NCBI RefSeq assembly: GCF_030690345.1
Contig: NZ_JAUYGV010000007.1
Location: 186,001 to 250,000, forward strand
DNA from: Rheinheimera sp.
GTDB lineage: Bacteria > Pseudomonadota > Gammaproteobacteria > Enterobacterales > Alteromonadaceae
Length of the DNA stretch: 64,000 bases
Reading direction: 5' to 3'
The notes under the pieces are model-generated. The model worked only from the letters and a program-made list of their open reading frames with translations, made no database searches and was not told where the DNA came from. The position numbers and the translations under genes were made by a program. Shown piece after piece: positions 45,404 through 53,534 of this stretch. Position 1 is the stretch's first letter. Each line of letters opens with the position of its first letter.

Positions 45404-46045
45404 TCAGTTGCTCATCATCCAGGTGACCGCGCGCTGGATAAGGCTGTTATTGTCGGTAATATTTAGTTTTTCCTTAATATGTTCTTTATGGGAATCAATG
45501 GTTTTAGGGCTCAGGTGCAACTCTTTAGCAATCCTTTTGGTACTGTAACCCCGGCCCAGCATCATGTAAATTTCCATCTCCCGGTCCGATAGCTTTGTTT
45601 CAGCTGCGCTGCCCTGACTATTTTTGCCATTAACATTTGCAGTAATAAGCAGTTCTGATACCTGCTCACTAACATAGATCCTGCCCTTCAGAACACGGCG
45701 GATAGCCGGAATAATGTTGCTGATAGCATCAGCTTTATTAATAAAGCCGTTGGCACCAGCCCGGAGTACACGTTCTGCAAACAGACGTTCATCGTACATA
45801 GACATTACCAGGATCGGTAGTTTGCTGCCCTGAGTTCGCAGGTGTTTAATTAATTGCAGACCATCGCCTTCGGCAAGCACCAGATCCAGTATCAGCAAAT
45901 CGGGCTGGTGCTGATTGATAAGTGGCAGTGCTTCATCAACAGATGCTGCTTCAGCGCATATTGTCAAATCCGGTTCGGCCCGGATTAATGTCGCCATGCC
46001 ACAGCGAAACACCGGATGATCATCTACCAACATAATAGTATTCAT
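45404..46045 (-). CDS. NarL/FixJ-type response regulator
   Basis: A 213-residue regulator. The receiver domain has DDHPVFR, the phospho-Asp in LLILDLVLAEG, and Lys in INKADAI. The LuxR-type HTH is LSDREMEIYMMLGRGYSTKRIAKELHLSPKTIDSHKEHIKEKL. It overlaps the end of the PAS kinase gene by 4 bp, so it is the cognate regulator of that kinase and not demonstrably the partner of NarX. Targets are unknown. Confidence 0.93.
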   Translation of the reverse strand: MNTIMLVDDHPVFRCGMATLIRAEPDLTICAEAASVDEALPLINQHQPDLLILDLVLAEGDGLQLIKHLRTQGSKLPILVMSMYDERLFAERVLRAGANGFINKADAISNIIPAIRRVLKGRIYVSEQVSELLITANVNGKNSQGSAAETKLSDREMEIYMMLGRGYSTKRIAKELHLSPKTIDSHKEHIKEKLNITDNNSLIQRAVTWMMSN

Positions 46046-47097
46046 GAGTAAATCCTGTCAGCTGCGGCTTTGCCGGTTAATCCGCAATACAGGCATTCAA
46101 TTCTGGTGCCTGTATCAGCAGAGGAACGTATTGTCAGATGGGCGCCAATAACATGGGCGCGAAAATGAATATTACGCAGGCCATGGCCTGTTGTTAACAA
46201 GCGGCTATCGCGCAATGTTATCTCTGGTGGAAAGCCTTTGCCATTGTCCTGAATGACCAAACGGATGCTGTCAGGCTGTTGCAGCAGGCTTACATCAATA
46301 CAGCTGGCATCAGCATGTTTCAGGGCGTTATAAATCGCTTCTCTGGCAATGCGGTATAATTGCACCGCTACGCCATAATCTTCTGCTTGCCATTCACCTT
46401 CACACATTAAGTTGACCGGCGTTTTATGATACCGGTTGCAACTGCTAATAAAGGTTTTCAGTGCATCTTTCAGGCCCTGCTCCTCTAGTTCGATGGTGGC
46501 CAGTTCACTAATAACGTCTCTGATATTTCTGACATTTTGTTGTAGCTCGTTACTCAGTTGCTGTAGCTGATGCTGTAACGGATTGTCGGTGCCGGCTAGC
46601 TGCTTAGTTAGCCCCTGCAGCTGCATAGATATTCCCATCAGATTTTGGCCCAGATCATCATGTAATTCTCTGCTGATCCGGTTACGCTCCTGTTCGCCGA
46701 TAAGTAAGGTTTCTTTCTCTAATTTAACCAACTCTGACATATCGCGGATCACGCCAACAAAAAACGGAAAAGCTTCTACTTTGGTTACTGACAAGTGAAT
46801 AGGGAATAAGCTGCCATTTTTATGTTTAGCAACCAGCTCGCGGCCTACACCAATAATGCCGGCTTTGTCGGTGCGTAAATAACGGGCCAGATAACCATCA
46901 TGCTCGCTGGCATAAGGCTCTGGCATTAGCATCGATATATTACGCCCTGTTAGCTCTGCCGGGGTATACCCAAACTGTTGTTCCAGCGCCTGGTTAACCT
47001 GTATCACTGTGCCGGTGTGGTCAATGGTGATGATAACATCGGCCACAGTGCGTAAAATGGCCTGCAGTTTTTCTTGCTCTTCCTGCTCTGAGAGCAT
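46042..47097 (-). CDS. PAS-domain sensor histidine kinase, FixL-like PAS without haem ligand
   Basis: A 351-residue soluble kinase. The N-terminal PAS domain (about 10-125) closely resembles the haem PAS of FixL (MPEPYASEHDGYLARYLRT, IIGVGRELVAKHKNGSLFPIHL). The proximal His that precedes IIGIGR in FixL is a Gly here, so haem binding in that manner is not expected. The NarX-type dimerisation domain has RISRELHDDLGQNL with the phospho-His, and the HATPase has DNGKGFPPE and GHGLRNI. Operon with its response regulator through an ATGA overlap. Confidence 0.92.
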   Translation of the reverse strand: MLSEQEEQEKLQAILRTVADVIITIDHTGTVIQVNQALEQQFGYTPAELTGRNISMLMPEPYASEHDGYLARYLRTDKAGIIGVGRELVAKHKNGSLFPIHLSVTKVEAFPFFVGVIRDMSELVKLEKETLLIGEQERNRISRELHDDLGQNLMGISMQLQGLTKQLAGTDNPLQHQLQQLSNELQQNVRNIRDVISELATIELEEQGLKDALKTFISSCNRYHKTPVNLMCEGEWQAEDYGVAVQLYRIAREAIYNALKHADASCIDVSLLQQPDSIRLVIQDNGKGFPPEITLRDSRLLTTGHGLRNIHFRAHVIGAHLTIRSSADTGTRIECLYCGLTGKAAADRIYS

Positions 47098-47372
47098 GTT
47101 TTTATATCCGACAGCTTAATACTGCGATCCAGTATAGTTGCAGTTTGTACGTTTGCCGCCGCGACAGTGCATTCTTTAGGGGTATTCCCTAGCTTAAAGT
47201 CCGGCTAAATCCGAGCGAGATTATTTTTTTCTTCCTTACACTGATTAGGTAATAACGAATCGCTTCAGTTGGCCTGACACCAGGCTTGCGGGTATCGCTA
47301 TGCGGTTATGTTCAGCTTTGTATCGACGTGACTTCCATTACTAATCAATCGGTCTTGCAGACAGGAGGAAAC

Positions 47373-48413
47373 ATGAGTTTCAGTAAAGCGGGTAAGAGCT
47401 TTGAACATATATATGCACCGGAAGATATTACGGCAGACAGACAGTTAGCACCGGCAAATTCCAGCGGGAAATATTGGGCCATTGTGCTGGCAGGCGGTCG
47501 TGGCGAGCGGATGCGTGAGGCCATTCAGGAATGGTTAGGGACATACCGGCCAAAGCAATTCTGTCGTTTTGCCGGCGATCGCAGCATGCTTGAGCATACC
47601 TGGGACAGGGCCAGACAAATCGTCGGTCAGAAGAATATTGTTACGGTGTCTGTTGCTGAGCAGGCGGTATATTTTGATGAAATGGATATCAACAGTATTC
47701 CTGGCACTGTGTTGTACCAGCCGGACAGCAATGGTACCGCCGCGGCCATTTATCTGGCCTTAGCGCATATTTTAGCTATTGAGCCTGAGGCCAACGTTAT
47801 TATTATGCCGTCAGACCATTTTATTTTTCCGGAGTCCCATTTTGTAACGCTGGCCGCCACCGCATTGAGTGCCGCCGCTGTCGATACTAAGCACTTAATA
47901 TTGCTGGGGGCTGAAGCCCGCTGGCCTAATCCGGACTTTGGCTGGATTGAATCCGGTACCAGGGGCGCTGTAATGTCAGAGGCAGACTTGCAGCCGGTAT
48001 CCGCTTTTGTTGAAAAGCCGGATAATCAGCAAGCAAGACGTTTATTCAGTAATAATGCGTTGTGGAGCACGATGATAATCGCCGCTAACGGCCAACTGCT
48101 GTGGCAACTGGCTGAAACACTGCAACCGAAGTTCTTTTTGTGTTTTTTATATCTGCATCGTTTAACCAGAGGCGCACTGCAAGGCGATATGCTGCGCGAG
48201 GCTGTCGACAAAGCGATTCATAATACCTTCCAGTATATGCCCGGCCTGGATTTTTCCAGCGACCTATTACAAAAAGTGGCGCAGCAATGTCTGGTACTGC
48301 CGATGACAGCCATAGACTGGGACGACTGGGGCAGGCCGGAACGGATCCTGGAATGTATTGAAAGATATGGCCTCGACAGTAGTTTGAGCGAGGCAAGGCG
48401 CAGTATTTGTTAA
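47373..48413 (+). CDS. sugar-phosphate nucleotidyltransferase (mannose-1-phosphate guanylyltransferase-like)
   Basis: A 346-residue protein. The ATG at 47373 follows a strong AGGAGG site; the longer frame from 47286 lacks one. The NTP-binding loop reads VLAGGRGERM, followed by the Lys in YRPKQFCRFAGDRSMLEHT. PSDHFIFPE and FGWIE, VEKPD complete the sugar nucleotidyltransferase set. There is no C-terminal isomerase domain, so it is a stand-alone transferase. Whether it makes GDP-mannose cannot be decided from sequence. A PEP-CTERM gene follows after 159 bp. Confidence 0.85.
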   Translation: MSFSKAGKSFEHIYAPEDITADRQLAPANSSGKYWAIVLAGGRGERMREAIQEWLGTYRPKQFCRFAGDRSMLEHTWDRARQIVGQKNIVTVSVAEQAVYFDEMDINSIPGTVLYQPDSNGTAAAIYLALAHILAIEPEANVIIMPSDHFIFPESHFVTLAATALSAAAVDTKHLILLGAEARWPNPDFGWIESGTRGAVMSEADLQPVSAFVEKPDNQQARRLFSNNALWSTMIIAANGQLLWQLAETLQPKFFLCFLYLHRLTRGALQGDMLREAVDKAIHNTFQYMPGLDFSSDLLQKVAQQCLVLPMTAIDWDDWGRPERILECIERYGLDSSLSEARRSIC

Positions 48414-48572
48414 TCGCCAATTTTTGTTGTTTTGCCAGCAAGATGCAGCTGTTTGATGTTTTTTGCGACGATGGATTATGTCAGGAAAAAACAGCGTTGG
48501 CTCATATTATGCGTCCTTTCAAGGGCAACCACAGTTGCAGGGATCGTCATTTAACACTCAAGGAACCAGAAT

Positions 48573-49400
48573 ATGAACACATCTAAGTGGAAATTAACGG
48601 CTGTTGTACTGGCTCTCGCTTGCACCCCGGTTAGTGTGCTGGCATCAACCATTTACTATACGGACTGGGGCAGCCCCGGAACGTTGGATTTTTCCGCATT
48701 ACCACCACCGCCTCCGGACCAGGTTATTCCGGGTTCATCCGCCAGTTATATGTGGTACTGCGACCAAGAGACACCCGGCCCCAGTTGTGACGGCAGTAAC
48801 AACGCACGCGACCCGGACACGAACATCCAATACGTCCCAAATATGGCGCAGTTTCGCTATAACTTTTATCTGCCGGGGATAGCTGACACGGGCTACCCGG
48901 TATATCTGAACGATGCATACCTCTATGTTGCTGCCGACGATTATTTTGCGCTTTACGTCAATGGCAATCTGCTAACGCCGAACGGAGTGTGGCTTGATGA
49001 CACCGGGCCTGACTATCTGGCCACCCTGTTTGACCTGACAAGCTGGCTGGTAACAGGAGAAAACAATGAGATTTTTATATTTGCCTGTGATGGTTATGCG
49101 CCAAACCCCAGAGTTCAACCCGGTGCGACGCCGGCCGGTGGTTGGAACGGCTGCACTACACCTACAGACCGGTTAAACAATTGGCTGCTTACAGATGGCC
49201 TGATAAACCTTGTTTACAATACTCCGGGCGGTGACACCATCTTTAGCGCTGACCTTGCCAGTGGCAATGCAACAGACAGCCCTACCGTTTGGCAAGCAAG
49301 AGGTGTGCTAATGGTACCGGAACCCGGCACTATCTCTTTGAGTCTTCTTGGCGCGATGGGATTGATGTTAATGCGGGTTAAGAGGAAAGGCCAAAGATAA
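48573..49400 (+). CDS. PEP-CTERM sorting-domain exported protein
   Basis: A 275-residue exported protein. The signal peptide is residues 1-25 (VVLALACTPVSVLAS). The body is rich in Gly, Asp, Tyr, Asn and Pro and has four Cys. It contains a beta-sandwich-like segment (LYVAADDYFALYVNGNLL) reminiscent of lectin or PA14-type folds. The C-terminus is a complete PEP-CTERM tag: VPEPGTISLSLLGAMGLMLM followed by basic RVKRKGQR. Such tags are processed by exosortase (EpsH/XrtA) and link to exopolysaccharide export. No exosortase is in this window. Confidence 0.9.
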   Translation: MNTSKWKLTAVVLALACTPVSVLASTIYYTDWGSPGTLDFSALPPPPPDQVIPGSSASYMWYCDQETPGPSCDGSNNARDPDTNIQYVPNMAQFRYNFYLPGIADTGYPVYLNDAYLYVAADDYFALYVNGNLLTPNGVWLDDTGPDYLATLFDLTSWLVTGENNEIFIFACDGYAPNPRVQPGATPAGGWNGCTTPTDRLNNWLLTDGLINLVYNTPGGDTIFSADLASGNATDSPTVWQARGVLMVPEPGTISLSLLGAMGLMLMRVKRKGQR

Positions 49401-49447
49401 AGAATGTCTGAGATATCTGCTGTTATATAGTAGTTGATATTTTTTAT

Positions 49448-49478
49448 AAGCATGGCGGTTAGTCTGACCGCCATGCTT
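49448..49478. terminator. 12-bp stem hairpin after the PEP-CTERM gene
   Basis: AAGCATGGCGGT and its perfect complement ACCGCCATGCTT enclose a 7-base loop. It is very stable but followed by only a mixed AT stretch, so a transcription barrier or mRNA-stabilising hairpin is likely. Confidence 0.65.
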
Positions 49479-49523
49479 ATTCATGCTGGTGCGAACTATC
49501 TGGCATCATGTGGCAACATTTGA

Positions 49524-49551
49524 AAAATAGGGCGCAATGATGCGTCCCTAC
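49524..49551 (-). terminator. terminator of the nrdG-nrdD operon
   Basis: On the minus strand TAGGGACGCA, loop, TGCGCCCTA is followed by TTTTTC, starting 3 bp past the nrdD stop. Confidence 0.75.
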
Positions 49552-49553
49552 GA

Positions 49554-51359
49554 TTAAGCGCTGCGCTGTGCTCTATTATCCGATTGTTGTCGTTGATAAT
49601 GCCGCAGGCTATGTTCCTGGCGGCGGCCGCTGCTAAAAGCTGATACCCGTTTTAAATAGCCGATAACCCGGGTGCCGTAGTCAATATCTTTACTGCCACA
49701 GGCCGGGCAGGCACACAGAGTGCGCTTGTCGATGGCTTCACATTGGTTACAGATGGTAATTTTGACGTTGACACAAAAGTAATTACAGCCGGTCCGGGCG
49801 GCAATGTTTAACAGGTTTACATAGCCCGGCTGATCGAGTTTTTCCTCCAGGTTTAAATGCAGCGCTGAGCCGCCGTCGAGGTAATCCAGTAACTCGCGGC
49901 CATGCAGCTGGAATTTGTCCAGCGTATTGCTGTGCTCATCCTCTACCACATAAAAATACGAGTTATAGCAATCGCGCGGCACCAGGTAGCCATCTTCGCG
50001 GTCCCACTTGGCATTTTTCACGCCGAGGTTTTCAGCCGGTACAAATTCGGTGTTAAACATATAACCGTACTCAGCTTTTGCGGCTTTATTCGCATCGAAA
50101 ATTACTTTTAGTTGTTGCTGCACAAATTTGATGTAGTCAGGGTTATTGCCGGCAGCGAGGCCTTGTGATTCCGCTGCTTCGACCATGCCGTTAATGCCAA
50201 TAGTTAAGAATTGTTTGTCCAGGCTGATAAAACCAGCGTCGTATACGGTGAGTAAGCCGGCGGCTTTGTACTCTTCAATTAATTTACGGTATGCCACCTG
50301 ATATTTATGAATTTTGGCAATTTCCACAGCGATGTCGCGGCCATCCTGTATTAAGCGGTTCATATTAAGGGTAATTACGTTGATGGAGCCGGTGGCAACA
50401 CCGCCGGCCCCCAGCGAATACGAGAAGGTATTGTCGCTGATTTCACTGCGTAGCCGGCAGCAGCTGGCTAAGGAGTCGGCATTCTCTGATTGATAGATAA
50501 AGAAGGAGTTACCCGCGGCCATCTCGTGAGCGATCTCGTTGGCAAAGAGAGTGTCTTTACACTTACCGTTTTCCGTTAGCATCGCCACGGTGACCACCGG
50601 AAAGGTCAATACGGTTTTTTCCCGCTCTTTATTAAACCACTGCAAAAAGAACTGCTGCAGTGCGGACACCGACTGCCATTCTGGTTTTACAAAATCCGGA
50701 AACACAAAGTTACCAAACATACTGTCGAAGTAATGTTGATCGTACACCGAGATATTCCAGAACACGCTTTGATAGCCACGCGCGGCAGCCGGTTGGTTTA
50801 GCGCGTATACTACATGCTGCAGATGGTTGGCAATTTGCTTGGTATGAGTTTGCAGATAATTATCGCCATAATCCCTGCGGGCGAAGTAATCAAAGTAGGT
50901 TAAAAACTCCACCGTGGCCACGGCGCCAGCAAATTGGCTGGACACCGCAAACACAAAGTTTACAAAGCAGCCGCAGAATGACTCTAAATGTTTTGGCGCC
51001 TGTGACTCGCCACCCAGTTTGGTTAAACCATCACGTAAAAACGGATACATGGTTACCGACACGCAATAGGGCTTTAAGCTGGTCTCGTCGTGTACGTAAA
51101 TTTCATGCTCAGTGATTTGGCGCAGATACTCAGCAGCTAATTCCGCGCCAAACAGTGTGCTGATTTTATTGCTGACTAAGGCGCGGTTTACCTGGATAAA
51201 ATGATCTTTCATCAGCTCAGCTTCCAGGGTGGCAATGTTTTTTTGTGTTACGTTGGCATTTGCATCCAGTTTCGAGCCATCGGCCGCATTGTTTGCTGTC
51301 AGATAATTTTCGATAAACGTGAGTTTGCTTTGTAGTTGATGGAAATTCAGTGCTTGCAT
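49554..51359 (-). CDS. nrdD: anaerobic ribonucleoside-triphosphate reductase, no ATP-cone
   Basis: Class III glycyl-radical reductase making dNTPs without oxygen. At 601 residues it is about 110 shorter than Escherichia coli NrdD and lacks the N-terminal ATP-cone, so dATP control of overall activity should be absent. Substrate-site cysteines are in ESFCGCFVNF and SLASCCRLRSE. The C-terminal zinc site is ICNQCEAIDKRTLCACPACGS, and the radical-bearing Gly lies in RVIGYLKRVS. After it the tail (QEHSLRHYQRQQSDNRAQRSA) is unusual. nrdG is upstream by 18 bp. Confidence 0.95.
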   Translation of the reverse strand: MQALNFHQLQSKLTFIENYLTANNAADGSKLDANANVTQKNIATLEAELMKDHFIQVNRALVSNKISTLFGAELAAEYLRQITEHEIYVHDETSLKPYCVSVTMYPFLRDGLTKLGGESQAPKHLESFCGCFVNFVFAVSSQFAGAVATVEFLTYFDYFARRDYGDNYLQTHTKQIANHLQHVVYALNQPAAARGYQSVFWNISVYDQHYFDSMFGNFVFPDFVKPEWQSVSALQQFFLQWFNKEREKTVLTFPVVTVAMLTENGKCKDTLFANEIAHEMAAGNSFFIYQSENADSLASCCRLRSEISDNTFSYSLGAGGVATGSINVITLNMNRLIQDGRDIAVEIAKIHKYQVAYRKLIEEYKAAGLLTVYDAGFISLDKQFLTIGINGMVEAAESQGLAAGNNPDYIKFVQQQLKVIFDANKAAKAEYGYMFNTEFVPAENLGVKNAKWDREDGYLVPRDCYNSYFYVVEDEHSNTLDKFQLHGRELLDYLDGGSALHLNLEEKLDQPGYVNLLNIAARTGCNYFCVNVKITICNQCEAIDKRTLCACPACGSKDIDYGTRVIGYLKRVSAFSSGRRQEHSLRHYQRQQSDNRAQRSA

Positions 51360-51377
51360 AGCGTATCTCTCAGCATG

Positions 51378-51830
51378 TTATGGTTGGATAAATAAATGAT
51401 TCAGGCATTGGCCTGTGCGTAAATCGGTAAAAATCTGGTTAGTATTCGGGCTGTTCAGGCCGCCGCGCTCGGCCAGCCAGCGGCCGGTTTTCAGGTAGGT
51501 CAGTTGCTGTTTAAGCGCCGGGCTGACATCGTCCAACCCGGTATATAAACAGGTGTTCAGGCCGGCGCTACGCACCATCATTAACAGTGGCAGTAGCGTC
51601 TGAGGTTGCCATTCACCACCTAAAAACAGTACGCAGCTAATCAGGCTCTGATAGGTTTGCAGCCGCTGGTGCAGATAGCTAGCTGTTAACATGGTACCTT
51701 GCTCGCTATGCCAGCTATAGCTGCTGTGGCAGCCTTTGCAACCCAGCGGACAGCCGGCGATGGTATAAGCCAGTGATACTTCGCCGGGCACTTCCTGAAA
51801 GGCGATTTGTTCATCAGTAAATCTAAGCAT
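51378..51830 (-). CDS. nrdG: anaerobic ribonucleotide reductase-activating protein
   Basis: Radical SAM activase that makes the glycyl radical on NrdD. The cluster motif is CPLGCKGCH (C-x3-C-x2-C) and LFLGGEWQP supplies the GGE-type SAM contact. It is compact, at 150 residues. It precedes nrdD on the same strand, the reverse of the enteric nrdD-nrdG order. A class II FNR-type promoter lies upstream. Confidence 0.93.
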   Translation of the reverse strand: MLRFTDEQIAFQEVPGEVSLAYTIAGCPLGCKGCHSSYSWHSEQGTMLTASYLHQRLQTYQSLISCVLFLGGEWQPQTLLPLLMMVRSAGLNTCLYTGLDDVSPALKQQLTYLKTGRWLAERGGLNSPNTNQIFTDLRTGQCLNHLFIQP

Positions 51831-51884
51831 TCAACCCTCTATATAGTGCTTTTTTGTTTTTAATGGCACTAGATGTTGTGGTTT

Positions 51885-51925
51885 AGCTTAGCGCTAAGCT
51901 CAGGTCAAAGTTTGATCTGGATCAT
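51885..51925 (-). promoter_or_regulatory. FNR/DNR-type promoter of nrdG-nrdD
   Basis: A box at 51912-51925 (plus strand TTGATCTGGATCAT, 9 of 10 conserved positions) is followed on minus after 21 bp by TAAGCT (51890-51885). The -10 is weak, but the spacing equals that at the other three FNR-type promoters here. Predicted start is near 51878. Confidence 0.72.
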
Positions 51926-52031
51926 GTTTTTGCAGCTGTGAAAACATCAGCCCGGCGCCAGAGCGCAGTTTTACTGCAGTTATTACCCCATCGGGAGTAG
52001 GGCGCGGGGATGGCTGTGTGACATAGAAAAT

Positions 52032-52063
52032 AAAAAAACCGCCCACTGAAAACCAGGGGCGGT
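52032..52063 (-). terminator. terminator of the porin gene
   Basis: On the minus strand ACCGCCCC, an 11-base loop, then GGGCGGTTTTTTTA. A classic Rho-independent terminator about 65 bp after the porin stop codon. Confidence 0.88.
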
Positions 52064-52128
52064 GCAGAGGAGCCAACATGCAGTATTGGCCAAGGTGGAA
52101 CTATGAGAGAAGAAAAACTTAACGATGG

Positions 52129-53346
52129 CTACAATTGGTAGCTGAGCATCAGCCAAACTTTAGTAGTGTTCACTGCCAGGGTATCAGCGTTGTAATGCGC
52201 CAGTTTCAGTAAGGCAGATAATTGTTTGTTCAGAGCGTAGCCGGCGCTGGCATTCCATTCATCACCGTATTTGCTGCTACCGGCATCACTGTCAAAGCGA
52301 TGATACGCCAACGTCAACGCCATACCGCTGAGCTTAGTATTAACCTGCAGCCAGTTATCCCGCAGGCCGCTATTTGGGGTAGTTAAAAACATATCGGCGA
52401 AACCGGAAAAAGCATGCAGCGTTGCCAGCGGCGTTTGAAAAGCGCTTTGGCCATCACCGGCTAAACGCTCCTGCCCGGCCTCCAACGTTACGCTATTCAG
52501 CGCCCAGCTCAGGCTTAAGCGGTGATAGTGGTGGCTGAAGTTTAATGGCGCATTATGCGCATCGTCTTGTTTAGCCAGCGCTAACTGCCAGCTAAGCTTA
52601 GGTCCGCTGTTAAGCTTGCCCTGATAATCTGCGCCAACTGTCCGGCTGTTGCGTGCTGCCCAGTTATCAAAATCAAAGTCGTAGCTAAAAGCAGCCAACT
52701 GATGCGCCGGAGTTATCTGCCATTGCAGTAGTGCCGTATTGAAGCTGCCGTGTTGATCGGCAGCGGGGCTTTTGGGACCAAATACCCGGTTAACGTTGTA
52801 GTAATGGCCAAGCTCAGCGCTAAAGTTGTTGGCAAATGTTTGTTGCAGGCGGTAGCCATTCAAGGTTTGCTCATTCTGGCGCCAGCCGACACCGCCTAAA
52901 AAGCGTTGGTTCAGCTGGTTAACCAGCTGGCGGCCAGCGCTTAGCGTTGTACCACTGTCATTTTGATAGCGCAGCAACGCCTGATTAATGTCGATGCCTT
53001 TAGGGTCAGCCACCACGCTGTAGTGAGTTTTGCCATTTACCGTGTTGTTGTAATTGTCGTTGCCCACCTGGCTGACATTATCAATCTGGAATAAGGCGCT
53101 AACACCATAGGCTTTACCGGTATTAACGCTTAAGCGGCTACGTAGCGTAGAGGCGACAGCATCTTCCGGTACATTGTCTTGGTCGACATATTCCAACCTG
53201 TAGCGAAAATGCGCCGATACGCTACTTTGTGCCAATGCTTGCTGCAGTTGTTCGCCGGCGCTGTCGGCCTGTGCAGGTGGTGATGCAACGGCAGCAGAGA
53301 ACGCGAAAGTGATGGCAAAAGGTAAAGCAGAGACAGGGGTTTTCAT
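52129..53346 (-). CDS. outer-membrane porin-like beta-barrel (alginate-export/OprB-like family)
   Basis: A 405-residue protein with a signal peptide (MKTPVSALPFAITFAFSAAVASPPAQA). The mature part alternates polar and aromatic residues typical of beta strands (FRYRLEYVDQDN, LRSRLSVNTGKAYGVSALFQI, LLRYQNDSGTTLSAGRQLVNQ) and ends in WLMLSYQL, an aromatic/hydrophobic C-terminal strand as used for barrel assembly. Next to anaerobic genes it could admit nitrate or organic acids; this is only an inference. A good -10 (TATAAT) and an unusual inverted repeat lie upstream. Confidence 0.82.
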   Translation of the reverse strand: MKTPVSALPFAITFAFSAAVASPPAQADSAGEQLQQALAQSSVSAHFRYRLEYVDQDNVPEDAVASTLRSRLSVNTGKAYGVSALFQIDNVSQVGNDNYNNTVNGKTHYSVVADPKGIDINQALLRYQNDSGTTLSAGRQLVNQLNQRFLGGVGWRQNEQTLNGYRLQQTFANNFSAELGHYYNVNRVFGPKSPAADQHGSFNTALLQWQITPAHQLAAFSYDFDFDNWAARNSRTVGADYQGKLNSGPKLSWQLALAKQDDAHNAPLNFSHHYHRLSLSWALNSVTLEAGQERLAGDGQSAFQTPLATLHAFSGFADMFLTTPNSGLRDNWLQVNTKLSGMALTLAYHRFDSDAGSSKYGDEWNASAGYALNKQLSALLKLAHYNADTLAVNTTKVWLMLSYQL

Positions 53347-53405
53347 TGCGGGCTTCCTGACAATAGACGACAGGAAGATCCTAACGCTAAATGTGTTTTT
53401 TTATA

Positions 53406-53444
53406 ATTATATTAAATGGTTACCTACTTTATGGTAAGTGGGTA
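53406..53444 (-). promoter_or_regulatory. porin promoter region with TACC(T/C)ACTT inverted repeat
   Basis: TATAAT on the minus strand (53411-53406) gives a start near 53399. An inverted repeat TACCTACTT (53421-53429) / AAGTGGGTA (53436-53444), with one mismatch, covers the -35 region. The right arm is the same 9-mer found at narK1/narK2. Confidence 0.6.
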
Positions 53445-53493
53445 GGACCGGTTGGTACTGCGCTGTTTTCTTAGTCTTAAGTAACAGAAAAGC

Positions 53494-53516
53494 AAAAAAG
53501 GGCGCAAGCATGCGCC
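53494..53516 (-). terminator. terminator of the narGHJI-ppiC operon
   Basis: On the minus strand GGGCGCATGCTTGCGCCC followed by TTTTTT. It lies about 20 bp after the parvulin gene stop codon. Confidence 0.9.
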
Positions 53517-53534
53517 CCCGATAAGGGTAGCGTT

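Noticed and set aside
45404-46045. Regarding the response regulator as NarL, partner of NarX
   Set aside because: It overlaps and follows a different kinase gene and is 15 kb from narX; the local pair is the simpler assignment.
46042-47097. Calling the PAS kinase an oxygen-sensing FixL
   Set aside because: The haem-ligand His is replaced by Gly and there is no FixJ/FixK context.
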